Positions 40,929 to 53,472 of a stretch of 64,000 nucleotides of DNA are shown here, in pieces; positions within the stretch are counted from its first letter, which is position 1; each line of letters opens with the position of its first letter. A program made the translations under genes and the position numbers. Under the pieces are notes generated by a model that was not told where the DNA came from, did no database searches, and saw only the letters and a list, made by a program, of their open reading frames with translations. This DNA comes from Vespula vulgaris (Eukaryota; Arthropoda; Insecta; Hymenoptera; Vespidae), in NCBI RefSeq assembly GCF_905475345.1, contig NC_066586.1, positions 16,143,541 to 16,207,540 of the forward strand. Direction: 5' to 3'.

Positions 40929-40973
<45 letters not shown>
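40929..40973. repeat. (TA)n microsatellite
   Basis: Over 20 TA units in intergenic DNA. Confidence 0.9.
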
Positions 40974-40974
<1 letters not shown>

Positions 40975-41116
40975 GTATAGAGTATCTATTAGAAATGAGA
41001 TAAGAAGATGGCTCATTCATCCATTTTCTATTATTTTCTTCAATTAAAGATTATGTTTTCATAATAACAAGCGAAACTATTTTTTTATCTGATATACGTA
41101 TGCTCTAGTAGTATAA

Positions 41117-41119
<3 letters not shown>

Positions 41120-41166
<47 letters not shown>
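41120..41166. repeat. (TC)n microsatellite
   Basis: Uninterrupted CT/TC run of about 47 bases, about 1.3 kb upstream of the transporter start. Confidence 0.9.
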
Positions 41167-41171
<5 letters not shown>

Positions 41172-42480
41172 GATTAGATTACTTATATAAGAGTATTAAT
41201 TTATTCAAAGAAGTGGAGAAATAATAATTATCTACTTATCTCTCTCTCTCTCTTTCTGTCTCTCTCTCCCTCTTTCTCTATTTCTTGATATCGTTCCTTC
41301 TCGTGGAAGGGATTTACTCGTTTACCTCTTCTCTCTTTCTCTTTATTTTGTTTTCTTTTTATTTCTCTCTCTTCGTAACGAGATTCATACAATGTTTGCG
41401 CGCTCTGATGACGGAGACTTGGTTTTAATAAAGAAGCTGGTGTAGTTGATAAAACCAATAGAGCTTTCAGTCGATAACGAGTCTTTGAGTAACGTTCATC
41501 GACCAAAAATATTTGTATTCGAAATTTATTTTTCTTAAATTTTGTTTTTTAGTTTTTTAAGTTTTGTTCGAACAAAGAGAAGAAGGGATAAACTAAAAAC
41601 AAGAAGAAGAAGAAGAACAAGACGAAGAAGAAGGAGGAGAAAAATTCATTTTTTTCCATTCGTTCGTAATTCTAAAGAAAAAATTTCTATTTCATCGATT
41701 TACTGTGACAAAGTGATTCTTGAACGAGAAGAAACCATTTTCGATACGTAAGAAGAAGAAGAAGAAGAAGAAGAAAAAGAAGAAAAAAGAGAGAAATTTT
41801 TATTACTACGATGACGGATATCGATATTAAATGAGAAGTGTCAGATAGTATTAATACGTGATTATCAAAGTTCGAGTTTGAATATGGACTAAAATTAGAA
41901 ATAATTATGATGTATTTTTTTTTTTAATTCAAAAAATAATTTTTTCTTCTTTCGATGAACGAAACTCTCTATTATTGACATATGCATATTCGTTTTTATG
42001 GATTCGTTGTAATCTTCCTTGAATTTTCAAATTTTTAATGATCGTGACGCAAATGTCAACTATAAAAATAAAGATATCTATATCGGTCGATTGATGAGAA
42101 GAAAAAAAAGAAGAAATTAATATTATATATTTTTTTGTCAGTAAATTCCAATAAATTGTTTCATTCGATTGCAAAAGATAACGATAAAGTAGAGACAATT
42201 TTTTTTTGGTAAGATACAATTAAAATTGCATGTGACTAGAGATGATAAATCAGTGAGATTAAATAAAATCTAATCGTTCTCTCTCTCTTTCTCTCTTTCT
42301 ATCTTATGTTCTCTATCTATCTCTTATTCTATTTTATGATACACACGTGTAAAACGTGATCGTTCATCTCATTTTATCGATATAGCTACTGAAAATCTTA
42401 CAAATCTTACAATTAAAGTTTGCAATTAAAGTTTGGAAAACGATTAAAGTTTGGAAAACGAAGAGGATATTTGACATATC

Positions 42481-45400
42481 ATGAACGGAAATGGTTTATC
42501 GATGGATATTAAGGTATTTTTTAGACAGTTATTTTATTATATATCATTATAATTTCAAATAATCGATATTAATTAATATTCGATTGATTATATCTATGTC
42601 GATATGATTCGAATAATATGCCCGTGCGTAATATATTTGTGTAAAAACAATTTGTCTTATCGTTCTTTTTTCTTCTTTGTTTTTTTTTGTGCGTGTCATT
42701 TATTATCATAAATATTTTTTAATAATCAGCGAAGTCACGTTTTCATATATTTTACATGTCGCAGTAAATATATATCTTTCTTCGAAAACTATATCTACTG
42801 CTAATGAAGGAATGAGAAATAGGTTGGATAATAAGTTCTTTTGTTTATATTTTTTTAAATATTTGTTCAGATGGAATGGAGAAACGATGAAGAAATGAAG
42901 AAATGCGAAAGAAGAGGTGTGATTTATCAGGTAAGATGAAATATCGACCAAATTTAATAAAAACAATGCATCCAATCTCTCCAATTAATTCTCCTTCATA
43001 ATAAAAAACTGCATAAACTCCATAAACTCCATAAACATAAATCGATTTTTAATCGCACAAGTATTTGATCGAATTTTTGTTTACAATAAGATAATATATA
43101 CATACATATATAAATATATATATCGAATTTGTGATCACATATATAAACATTCTCGAGTATAACTTCTATTAACATTTTTATCTTTCCTAAAATACAGTTT
43201 CTCTATATTTAATTTCATCGTTAAAGATAAGAATAAAATTAACATTATTTTTTCGTACGATCCATAAATTATTTTATAAACCGAGTCGTAAAACGATTAT
43301 TCTTTTTTCTTGTAAATACAACGACTACATTCATAATTTTTTTATCTTTCGCAATTTCTTTTTTCTTCTGTTGTAAAATTGCGAAAACTAAAGAAAGAGA
43401 AAATTTTTCGAATTTTTATTAAACGTACAAATTTGATGTTATTTATTTATTCTTTTTTATTTATTTTTTCTCTTCTTTTATTTTTTCTTGTCAGAATATT
43501 TATATCTACAAGTTTAATTAATTATATTCTATGTTATCTTATTTCTATAATTTCGGTTAGAGTTATGACTAATAATTGCAAAACATACGAGATACGTTCA
43601 CTTTTGTTACGAGACATAGCACAGTAAGCATGTAGTTTCATTTATATAACTCTTTCCATCGAATCCCGTGTTTATAGTAACTTTCAATATGTAAATCCTT
43701 CATTGAAATTTCAAGGAGTAACGTAATTATCGATGTCTATCAGTCGGATTTATTCATATTAATTCTTAACAAGAATTAAAACATTTAATGCGATTTGTTA
43801 AGATTCAGATAATTTATAATTGAGAAAATGACATCTGTTTTTTTTTATTCGAGTTTATTTTACTAGTTAATTTTGATTAAATACTTTGATTTTGTATAAA
43901 TCGATCTATTTCTAATCTTCTCTAATAAGTATATATATTCCATAATTTTTTGTTAATAAAATTTACATAAAAATTCAGATTATACTTTTTAAATATATTT
44001 TTAATCTTTTAAATGTTATAAAAAAGAAATTTTAAAAACGCAGTATTCAGCGTGTTAAAAATAATTTAATTACGTTCATTAATTTTGTATTATTTTTTTT
44101 TGTCTCTCTCCCACTTTCTCTCTCTTAGAGAATTTCTTCGTTATAAATATAAGCTGGAAAACATAGAAAAATGTTATAATTAGTTATTCTAATCGCATTA
44201 ATATCTAGCTTTGCTTATTGATAATTCGATACGTGAGTTACGTCTATGTAGTTATGTAAATCGTCATAATTTTTTTTTATAGATTACTATAATTCTTTTT
44301 TTTTCGGATGATAATGATTCTTGACGCAAACAATATTAATTATTATCATTTCTTTTTTTTTTCTTTTTTTCCAGATATTAATGAGTTTTAGTGCAAATAT
44401 TGCTGTACTTGGACCAGCTATGGGATTTGGTTACAGTGCAGTAGTACTTGGGCCACTGATGTCTTCGTCCAGTGACGTGAAGATAGATTTTAATCAAGCG
44501 AACTGGATCGGTTGGTTCTCACATTTGACATTTAATTTTAAAAGAAGAAGCTTACGGATGAATACTTCTTAAGTGTCTTTAAAGAGAAACTTAAGATCAT
44601 TTTTGCTTTTTACTTTCTTTTTTAGTCTTTTTTTCTTTTTTATTTATTTTACAGCTACCGCATCTGCTTTGGGTACACCGGTCGGTTGCGTTCTATCGAG
44701 TTTTTTTATGAGACACGGCAGAAAGTTAACTTTATTTATCGTTTCGATAGTCTCTTTCATCGGTTGGATAATAATCTACATGTCTAACACCTACGAACAG
44801 ATATTGATAGGTAGAGTAATCTCTGGGATCGGTACAGGCCTAGCTTCTGTTTCAACGACTGTTTATTCTGGTGAAATTGCTAACGTCAAATGGCGAGGTG
44901 TTATGATAACTTGGACTGGAATCTTCATTGCTTTGGGCATTTTGATCGTTTATGTTTTTGGCTATATATTAAAGGTATTTGTAAAAAGTAGGAAAGTCTA
45001 ATTAATCGATATATTTAAACTAATATCTAACTACATTTATTTATTTATTTATTTATATATATATAATATACATTAGGTATATTAAAAAGTTTTCTATTAA
45101 TTTTATATATCTTTTTCTTGTTAAACCTAATATACATATATATAATTATATAAATACAGATATTTAGCAATCAAATATTTTTAGGATGATTGGCGATTAA
45201 TAGCTCTGATGTGTGCTCTTTTTCCTATTATATCGATTGCACTAATCCTGTTAATACTACCAGAGTCTCCTATATGGTTACGAGAACGTGGCCGTTTGGA
45301 TGAAGCATTGGAGATATTAAAAAAATTTCGTGGTATATCAAAGGATGATCCAGTAACCATGGATATTCTTTTAGAACTGAAACCAAGGAATCAACAAGGA

Positions 45401-46165
45401 AATAATAATAAGAACGTATTGAAACACGTATTTAAGAGGAACGCTCTTATACCGTTTATAATAATGTTGATGTACTTTTTATTCCAACAATTTTCCGGGA
45501 TATTCGTGACGATCTATTACGCGATAGATATAGTTCGAAGTGCTGGTGTTACTTTAGATCCTTATATAGGAGCAGTTTTTATAGGAGGAACACGATTGCT
45601 CGGTAGTTTCTTGATCACAATATTTTCTTCAAAATATGGCCGAAGAATTCCTTCGATCATTTCTGGAAGTGGTATGACCTTCTTCATGGCATCACTCTCG
45701 ATTTATCTGTTCATCATCGATAAAGGATATGTTATAAATGATAACGGTATCGTACCAGCTATCTGCATTTTAATGTATATCTTTTTAAGCACCTTAGGAT
45801 TTTTATCGATTCCTTTCGCTATGATCGGTGAGATTTATCCTAGCAAAGTGAAAGATCTACTTTCTGGACTTACTACTTGCATCACTTACATATTCAGTTC
45901 GATAACGGTGAAAATTTATCCGGATATGTTGTCATATATGGGGAAACATGGTGTTTTCTTTTTTTATGCGATCGTCTCCCTAGCTGGGACAATTTTTGTT
46001 CTATTATTTTTACCAGAGACCAAAGGGAAATCTTTGAACGAGATCGAGGATATGTTCGGAAAGAAAAAAAGTGAAAATATTTCGAAAATAAATGATACAG
46101 TCGTAATACTCTCCAACGATATCGAAAATATATCGTTAAAAAATGGAAACACAAATAAGATTTAG
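42481..46165 (+). CDS. Facilitated trehalose/sugar transporter, Tret1-like (MFS)
   Basis: Twelve-helix major facilitator sugar porter of the plasma membrane. Five exons: 42481-42513, 42871-42930, 44375-44510, 44655-44974 and 45185-46165; joined they give 509 residues. Sugar-porter signatures are RHGRK (loop 2-3), GRVISGIGTG (helix 4), PESPIWLRERGR (loop 6-7), QQFSG (helix 7), KYGRR (loop 8-9) and PETKGKSLNEIEDMF at the end of helix 12. Exon 2 ends GVIYQ and joins exon 3 as ILMSFSANIAVLG, the usual entry to helix 1. The first exon encodes only 11 residues; the Met at 42871 is an alternative start that loses no domain. Insects carry many such paralogs, so trehalose rather than glucose as substrate is a guess. 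Confidence 0.85.
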
Positions 46166-47276
46166 ATCTCAATCGGAGGAATTTATGAAGAGAGTCTCAT
46201 TTTTCATATCCTAATCCAAGTTTTCTGTCATACATATATTCCTGGCTGATTAGATGGAAGCTTTTAATTTAATTTAATTTTCTTTCTAATGATTCGCCTC
46301 TTGTGTTCAACCGACAACGTCGAAGTATTATAAAAGAAACCTTTCTAATTGTCAAAAAAGAAAATATTAATATGTAATTGATTGAGACATTATATTAAGT
46401 AAATAATAATCTATTGCTTAGATGATAAGATAGTAAATATGTGTGTGTATATATATATATACATATAGACATAAGAAATCAAGTATTTTTAACTTAGCGA
46501 AACATTTTTATAACTTGTAGAGCTAATTTTTTGCAATTGATTTGATATCATAGTTAATTAATCGTCAATCAAAGAAGAAAATATTTACGAAGGAAGTTGT
46601 TTGAACAAACTCACGTTATATAGATAGGCACACCTTAGACGGAACGACAAATACGGTATAAGTTTCTGATAAAGAAGACGAATGTACTTTAAAGATAAGA
46701 TCTTTTTTTGTAATTATCTAAACCTTTGATAAAATTGTTTGCTTACGTTTCAAGAATATTTATACGATTGTATAGAGTGCGAGATAAAGGTTTTCTATAT
46801 TTTTTTTCCGTCTTTTTTATAAAAAATTCGTAGCCGGCGAGACTACTTTCTGAAAGACGCGTATGATTTTCAAACGTCTATAGTTGACGATCACATTATA
46901 TGCGAGTACTGCTCTTTAAATGGATAAAATAATGTAGAACCACGTTCGCGGATCTCAACTTAAGATTTTGAAATGATTTATTACTACGTTACCGGCATTA
47001 GGCTAAAGATATTAAAACGACGTAGGACTAACAATAAATTACCTGCTTCGAATGTGTTTTAATATAATTTTAATTAATTAATACTAACTAACATTAATAA
47101 TAGTAATGTGAAATGATGAAAGAATGAGGAATGTCACATATCTTTGTTCTCTATTTTATTATTAAAATCTTAAATAATAAATTAACAAAAGGTCGTAACA
47201 ATCACGATAATTAAATAACAAACACAAAATAATGTACAATTTAATGTGTTGAAACGCGTTGAAGATTGTGGAAGGT

Positions 47277-47303
47277 GGGAGATGTGGGCATGGGGGTGAA
47301 GGG
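47277..47303 (+). other. G-quadruplex-forming motif
   Basis: Four G runs of at least three (47277-79, 47286-88, 47292-96, 47301-03) with loops of 6, 3 and 4 bases satisfy the standard G3+N1-7 rule on the plus strand. It stands alone in AT-rich intergenic DNA. Confidence 0.6.
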
Positions 47304-48981
47304 TGAGAATGGAAGATGGAAAAAAGGGAGGGTAGAAGGATGTCTGTGTGCGTGTGTGTGTGCGTGGCGGAAAGGTGACGACGATACTCGCGAGTACTAA
47401 TAATAATGATGATAATAGCAGATCAAGCGATAATAACGATAACATTGAGAAACGTTAACATTAATTAAAAGAGTAATAATAATCGTAATCGATAATATGC
47501 CGTTCGCGTGCGAGAACTAGGAATAAATTATCTCTTACAAGGTGCTATTTCAAAATCGACGAGAGCCCCTTTTTCGAAAAGGAGAAACGAACGTCAAGAC
47601 TTTGTTGCACCCCGCGTCATGAAGTTTGATCGACGATTTATGAAAAAAATGGCGAGGTACTGTGTGATATACATTACGGTTACGTACTTACAAACGCGTT
47701 CTCTTTTCATCGATCTTGAATTTATAATTTCGCGATAAATGGAAAGATAATTAATCTTTTCTCATTTCTTTTTTTTTCTTTGTTTTCTTTGTTTTTTTTT
47801 TGTTTCCTTTGTTTCTTTCTTCTTCTTCTTCTTTTTTCGAGATCATCGATAGCGAAATAATCGGTTATGTATTTTATAATAATAGTCGAACGATCGAAAG
47901 ATATACGAACTTGTAGATCTTCACTAATTAATTTGATAAGAGTTTGTATACAGAGCTGAGCCTGTTACTTTTCTTTTTTGTATTTTCTTCGAAACTTTTC
48001 CGGGTCAAATTTTTTCTTTTCAAATTGTAAAACTTTAGAGATTAGTAATTTTTTGATCAATACATTCAAGAACTTTTGGCTCACTCTGTATTTCTTTGAA
48101 TATTATCCATTAAAGAGAAATAGATAAACGAGTTCGTCGTCGAGCGTTATCGACAATTCTAATTTCATTAAAATTTGTCTTTCTTCATTGATCTTTCTTT
48201 TAATTGAAATTGATAGAAAGGATAAGAGAAACGTTCTTTGCGATAGTAAAGTCAAAATTGAAACTATCGGACGTTTTGTCTTGCGAAATGTTATCGAAGG
48301 ATAAATTCGTACCTACATACGTGACGATTTCTTTAAACAAAATTAGCTAAGCCAGGATCTCATTGTCAGGATTGGCTAGCGATTTGGCACGAACTTGACG
48401 AGCACGAAACGAGTCTCCTTGTAAGAGTAAGATCGTTCCATCCCGAGCATCTCGATCTTTTAACAATGAAATTATTTTTCTTCAATAATACTATAGATAC
48501 GTTGAAATGTGATATTTTTTAAAGGACAAGTAATAAAAAAAAAGAAAAAAAGAGAAAGAAAGATGAAAAAAAAACGGAAACAAAAAGAAAAAAGAAAAGA
48601 AAGAAGCACACTTTGAATAAGCGATCACGATTATTTTCAATCCTCGTATCAACTTGACGAGACTCGTTTCTAAATTATCGTTGTAATGATCGTGTCAATG
48701 ATGGCTCGATCAAATTTGCTATCTTAACGATCTAATAATGTCAGTAAAGCTCTCTCGATACCGAAGATCGAATATCTTCATTGTTGATATAATATGGTCC
48801 GATCGAAGTGAAAATTCTTCGGTTTGTTGTTCTTTTGTTGTTGACTTTTTTTTTCTTTCTTTTGGATCTGTAGTAGTCTTAGTAAAACTTCGTCGATAGG
48901 AAGATTCTTCTCTCGATTGTTAAAGGAATTTCATTAGATCCTCCTTTCGATATCTTACGTCAGAGGAGAATCTTCTTTGGC

Positions 48982-48985
<4 letters not shown>

Positions 48986-49022
<37 letters not shown>
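48986..49022. repeat. (TC)n microsatellite
   Basis: TC run just downstream of the CYP307 stop on the minus strand. Confidence 0.85.
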
Positions 49023-49027
<5 letters not shown>

Positions 49028-49045
49028 TTCACTTTCGAATTATTT

Positions 49046-49051
49046 TTTATT
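49046..49051 (-). terminator. Candidate poly(A) signal of CYP307
   Basis: AATAAA on the minus strand (TTTATT on plus), about 107 bases past the P450 stop codon. Confidence 0.45.
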
Positions 49052-49157
49052 CTTCCTTTACGAGAGAGATTGTAAAGCTCGTTTCTATCGAGGACTAATT
49101 AAGATAAAGGATTCTGATGAAAGTCTAGATAGAATATTACGTTTTCGTGTTAGATTT

Positions 49158-51887
49158 CTACCGTCTTTCAACAAATCGAAAATGAAAGGTCTTTTCTGGC
49201 AGTGCCAAAGTACCGATCGGTACTTTATAACTTTCCTTATCTACTGGCAATATCGTAAAGTTTTTCAATAACGTAGCAATCGTCGCAAAGCTTATATACT
49301 GAACCATCTTATAACCCATGCACGATCTTCGTCCACCTCCGAATGGCAAAAAGTGTTCCGGTTTGTGAAGTCTTCCGTCACGAAGGAACCTTTCCGGCAT
49401 GAATTCTTTCGGTGAGATCCAAAGCTCTTCGGACATATTTAATTCGTAATTGTTTAAGAAAATGAACGTGTCCTTTTCGATTCTATAACCTTGAGAAAAA
49501 AAGGAAAAAAAAAGAAAACAAAAACGATGTAATATAAAAAATCATTTAATATAAATATAGAAACATTCACGATTGGAAATGAAAATTTACCTGCTATGGA
49601 ACTCTCCTGATTGGCCACGTGAGGTACGATCGGACTGGCGATCAATCTGATAGCTTCCAAGATGATAGCTTCGGTGTAAGGCATCAAACATCTGTTTCCC
49701 AAGCCAACAAATTTCTCCTCTATGCCAACCGAATCGATCTCTCTTTGTGCCATTTGTTGAATGTGTTGTCGAGTCGCCAAAAATCCTAAAATTTTCACGA
49801 GAAGATTGCCAACAGCCGAATGACCGCCTATTATATCTTCCAATGCAAACATAGCCACGTCCCAAGTCATAGTTGGTTCGGTATCGGTCTTTACGTGATT
49901 TATCAGACAATCGACGTAATCTTCTTCGGGTATGAGAGACGTCCATTTGTCCAATCGTTCTCCAATAATATCTTCGTCGACGAAATGACGAATTTCGTGA
50001 CTCCAATTAGCCATTCTAGTCATATTTCGTTGATGAAGTGGCATTAAGAAAGGCATGAAATCAGCAGCGTAACCTTGATTAACCTCGAAGAATACTTTGT
50101 CGAAATTTTCTACCATCCTGCGAAACGGTTTGTACTCGAACGTGAAACTCTTAGAGCAGAAATATTTCACGAAGACGCTAGCACAGGTGTGAAGAACGAG
50201 CGGTTTGGCATGAACGCTTGCTCCCGAGAACGAAGTTAGATGATCCATCATGATTTCCAACTCGGCACCTATTATATCGTTCAACTGGTTGTAACGCATC
50301 GTAAAGGAACGCGGGAACGTGTGAGCTCTCAGCATCTCTCGACGAGTCTTTTGTAACTCGGACCAGTTGCAAAAGGCAAGAGCTGTAAATAAATAAATAA
50401 AAAAAAAAGAAAATAAATAATCGAAAGAAAAGATATAAAAATAAATAAAGATTTTAGGGGGAAAGTCGTTCCTTCAATTTGGATATTTCCCAAGCTTCAC
50501 GATTCTTTATTTACGAGAGCGTCATCGGAGAAGGAATCGACACTTGACATTAAACTTGACCTTACTCCAGAATCGCGTCGATCGGCCGTTTGCGAAATTT
50601 CGCCAGTAGAAAGGAAAAATGTGCGTACACGCAAGTGTTCCTCCCTCTCCCTTCCTCCCTCTCTCTCTTTTTCTTTCTTTCGTCCTCCTTTTCGAACGGC
50701 GAATCGATCGCGGAGTACGCGGAAATGCAAGGTCGACGCTAAAATAACAGCTAAGCCTTACGATTGAGCCTACTCGGCAGAAAGTAATGGTTTTACAATC
50801 GGTTAACCGAACGATATGCCAAGCGTGTATTATCGTTCGAAATCGAACTAATTGCAACTGAGAGAAAGAGAAAGAGAAAGAGAAAGAGAAAGAGAAAAGA
50901 AAGAGAAGAGAAAGAGAAGGGAAGAGAAGAGACGAGATCGGACGAAATGAGATGAGAACAGGAAGTGTGACCCGGTTTCCTGCAGATAAGCTTCCTCGTC
51001 CCTGTTAATCGAGTTTTCAATAATCCTTTTTAAAATCATCTTTTCGTATATTCTCGTAAAATTAAAAAATTAAGGTCGACGAGAGAGAATCTTCCCGTTG
51101 GATATCGAGGAACGAAACATCATCAGCCTTGATCCTGTTTACAAGCGGGGAACTCGTTACGAGGCTGGAACGCGTGAAAGTGGTAGCGTGACCTCTAACA
51201 GGCAGTGGTACTTGCACTTGGTACCGCTTCGACGGTCGACCTTAGCACGAGTTTCGTCGCGCGTTCGTTCGGGGAGGATCGTCAACGCTTACACACTCGA
51301 CACGAGTTTTACTCCTCGCTGATAGGTAACTCGCGAGAACGCAAACTCGTATGCGTGGCCCGACCGGATCGCTCACGTGTCGCGTACTATAGTAGCAAGG
51401 TCGTTAGCATGAGGAACGAGTTTTTGGCCGTTCCAAAAGGAAGGTGTTGATGGATTCGATTTTCACGGATTTTCGTCATTTCTTCTCTTTCTTCTTTTTT
51501 TTTTCAATCCATTCGAATTATTTTTGTAAGAAAAGTATGTTTCTTCTCTTTCTTTTTTTTTGCAATTATGACTCGAATTTATTACTGCAACAAACGAACG
51601 TTGTTTTGCGTTATCAGCAACTTTACTCTTTTTTCTTTTTTCTTTCTTTCTCATATCACGTCATCGCTCGATCGACGTATCTGTCATTGACGCGTGTTTT
51701 CGTGAAAGCGAATTTTTCATCTTCTTCCTTTTTTTTTTTTTTTTTCTTATAACTTTCTTTACGACGAGATGAGAATTTATCTTTTATTTTTAATGTGGAT
51801 GTATCACGCACGTGTGGGAAAATTGTTCTTCAATAATTTCGCGAGAAAACTGATCCGAAAGAGAGAGAGAGAGGGTGGGAGGAAGGT

Positions 51888-51923
<36 letters not shown>

Positions 51924-52356
51924 TGTAAGTAGAAAGAGAGAAAAAAAACTCACAATTCTCCTTGTTCCCACAGAAGAGTAGATGATACCGAACAAAGTTT
52001 GGCCTGGAGTCAAAATGCGGTCCCTTGGTGAAGAGTACTTCTTTAATATTTTCGAGTCCATTGACGACGACGCAAGGTACCGATCCCATCTTAAGTTTGA
52101 TCACTTGGCTGTCGTAGACCTTGACGAGATCGGCGAAGGCTTTGTAAGGCACATCGTAACGTCCAAGTATATGAAGGGATCCCAAAATTGGCCAAGGTTT
52201 TGGACCAGGTGGTTCTGGTAGAAACGATCCCTCCGAGTAAAGAATTTTCTCGCGTTTCCTAGCCTTTTCCGATCGAAGATGATCGATCAGGATAAGAATG
52301 AGAGCTAGCACGGTGACAGCGATAAGTAAGGAAGTCGTCAGGCTGAGCGACAGCAT
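49158..52356 (-). CDS. CYP307: Cytochrome P450 CYP307 family (spook/spookiest-type ecdysteroid enzyme)
   Basis: Microsomal P450 placed, from family knowledge, in the 'black box' step from 7-dehydrocholesterol towards ketodiol in ecdysone synthesis. Three minus-strand exons, 52356-51954, 50382-49591 and 49489-49158, encode 508 residues. Visible parts: an N-terminal anchor helix (about 1-26), PPGP hinge (49-52), EAIR of helix K (377-380), PERF (430-433) and the heme loop PFGGGRRSCMG with the ligand Cys at about 455. Helix I reads ALEDIIGGHSAVG (about 314-326) and lacks the usual AGxxT oxygen-activating pattern, a known peculiarity of CYP307. YxVPYKAF-like and SLAFCNWSELQKTRR segments also fit the family. 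Hymenoptera are expected to carry CYP307B1; A versus B cannot be settled by eye. An upstream in-frame GTG is not the start. Confidence 0.92.
50383..51953 (-). other. Large first intron of CYP307
   Basis: A 1.57 kb GT-AG intron between exons 1 and 2, less AT-rich than the window average. It holds purine-rich tracts (50861-50935 and, next to the exon, a (GA)n run at 51863-51920). Such an early intron could carry enhancers. No extra coding exon is required by the phases. Confidence 0.7.
51863..51920. repeat. (GA)n tract in CYP307 intron 1
   Basis: GA repeat with one GGTGGGAGGAAGG interruption, about 35 bases downstream (minus strand) of the exon 1 donor site. Confidence 0.8.
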
Positions 52357-52800
52357 GTCTTCGATTTTCTCACGCACGATATTTCACTTGGCAAGAAGAT
52401 GCAAATGGTAAAAGAATAAGAATAAGAAGAAATAGAAGTATAAGAAGACTAAGAAGAGTAAGAATAAGAATAAGAATAAGAAGAAGAAGAAGAAGGAGGA
52501 AAGGAAACGCGTTAGTTCGCCGGCTCGGCGTATCGCGTGTGGCGCGGGTACACTCGTGGACACGTTTCGCTCGGGTTGCGGAGATCTTAGCTTCTGGCAG
52601 ACCGGCTACTTTTCTCGTCCTCGGTGATCGTAGCAAGTAGTTAAAGAGAGCGAAGAAAGGATCGGCGCGTTTGTTGTGGTTGCCGTCTAAGGCCGTGTGT
52701 TGTCCTGCCGGAGTCCGTCTGTGAACGGTCTGCCGATCTGACTCGGTCTGTGGGGATCTTAGTGCCCGGCTATCTTATATAGCGGCGTAATGTAGTCAGC
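52357..52800 (-). other. CYP307 5' UTR and proximal promoter region
   Basis: Non-coding sequence between the start codon and the TATA motif. It contains a tract of repeated AAG/AAT triplets (about 52410-52500). No upstream coding exon is needed, because exon 1 begins with a complete signal-anchor. Confidence 0.45.
52774..52782 (-). promoter_or_regulatory. Candidate TATA box of CYP307
   Basis: CTATATAAG on the minus strand, in GC-richer surroundings, about 420 bases upstream of the ATG at 52356. A start site 30 bases further on (about 52750-52740) would give a 5' UTR of nearly 390 bases. A TCAGA initiator-like element lies near 52740. The motif is clear; function is inferred. Confidence 0.5.
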
Positions 52801-52939
52801 ACATTTGCGTCGCCTGTGCCTCAACCCCATACATATGGATTGGTGTGAGAGACGACGCGAGTGAGGCAGGGGAGGTGGACGGTCTTTCTCGTACACTGCA
52901 CACGGGATCGCCTGTCTGTTCGCGTACTCGTTTGCTCCC

Positions 52940-52998
52940 CCGATCGATCGATGGATCGTTGGATCGATCGTTGGATCAAACGTTGGGTCGATCGGTCC
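52940..52998. repeat. Cluster of GATCGATC/GTTGGATC repeats
   Basis: About 60 bases of imperfect tandem GATCGATCG and GTTGGATCG units, partly palindromic, about 600 bases upstream of the CYP307 start. Related GATCGATC words recur in the flanking DNA, so this may be simple sequence. Confidence 0.6.
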
Positions 52999-53149
52999 TT
53001 AAAAGCGAGGACCGATTTTGAGAAAACACCGAAGCGACGCCGATCGACGCCGTGGATTTGATGAATAAGACCGATTACCGAGGGTAAAGGGAAGAAGATT
53101 CTCCACCACCCTCTCCTGATCAAAACAAAGACGAAGACGGAGACGACGA

Positions 53150-53222
53150 AGAGAAACGGAACGAGGAGGAGGACGAGGAGGAGGACGAAGAGGAGGAGGA
53201 GGAGGAGGAGGAGGAGGAGGTG
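53150..53222. repeat. (GAG/GAC)n trinucleotide tract
   Basis: Pure purine-rich GAGGAG/GAC repeat. On the other strand it would read as a serine run, but no gene context supports translation. Confidence 0.8.
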
Positions 53223-53380
53223 GAAAAGAAGGAGGAACGAGTCAAGATCGAGCAGTCGTTTGAGTGGGGAGGGCCCCGTAGGGCCCATCCAAGGGACGCT
53301 TCTTGCCCTTGACTTCTCTCCTTAAGGTGCCATCGGCTTTTCTGGCAAGGTGGCTCTCGCAGCTGCGACAGTCCATCTCC

Positions 53381-53472
53381 CCCACCATCACAACCATCAC
53401 CACCACCATCACCACCACCACCACCACCACCACCACCATCATCACCGTCACCATCGTCACCACCGCCACCCT
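53381..53472. repeat. (CAC/CAT)n trinucleotide tract
   Basis: About 90 bases of CAC, CAT and CGT triplets. It reads as polyhistidine on plus and polyvaline/glycine on minus; both are by-products of the repeat. Confidence 0.8.

Larger units (their letters stand above)
38948..42480. other. Intergenic, RPABC2 to sugar transporter; repeats
   Basis: The first 300 bases upstream of RPABC2 form its probable promoter. The rest is AT-rich and holds (TA)n at 39804-39855 and 40929-40973, (TC)n at 41120-41166, mixed TC at 41237-41280, and an AAG-rich stretch (about 41600-41792). The final part probably contains the transporter promoter and 5' UTR. Open frames here are low in complexity. Confidence 0.5.
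46166..49157. other. Convergent intergenic region, transporter to CYP307
   Basis: About 3 kb with no supported gene. It includes the transporter 3' UTR, a G-rich purine block (47270-47345) with a quadruplex motif, T-rich and A-rich runs (47765-47837, 48533-48604), and a (TC)n run (48986-49022) near the CYP307 3' end. A 76-codon frame at 47508-47738 has no recognisable domain and was not accepted. Confidence 0.5.

Noticed and set aside
47508..47738. 76-codon frame between the sugar transporter and CYP307
   Set aside because: No domain, no splice partners and composition like surrounding non-coding DNA.
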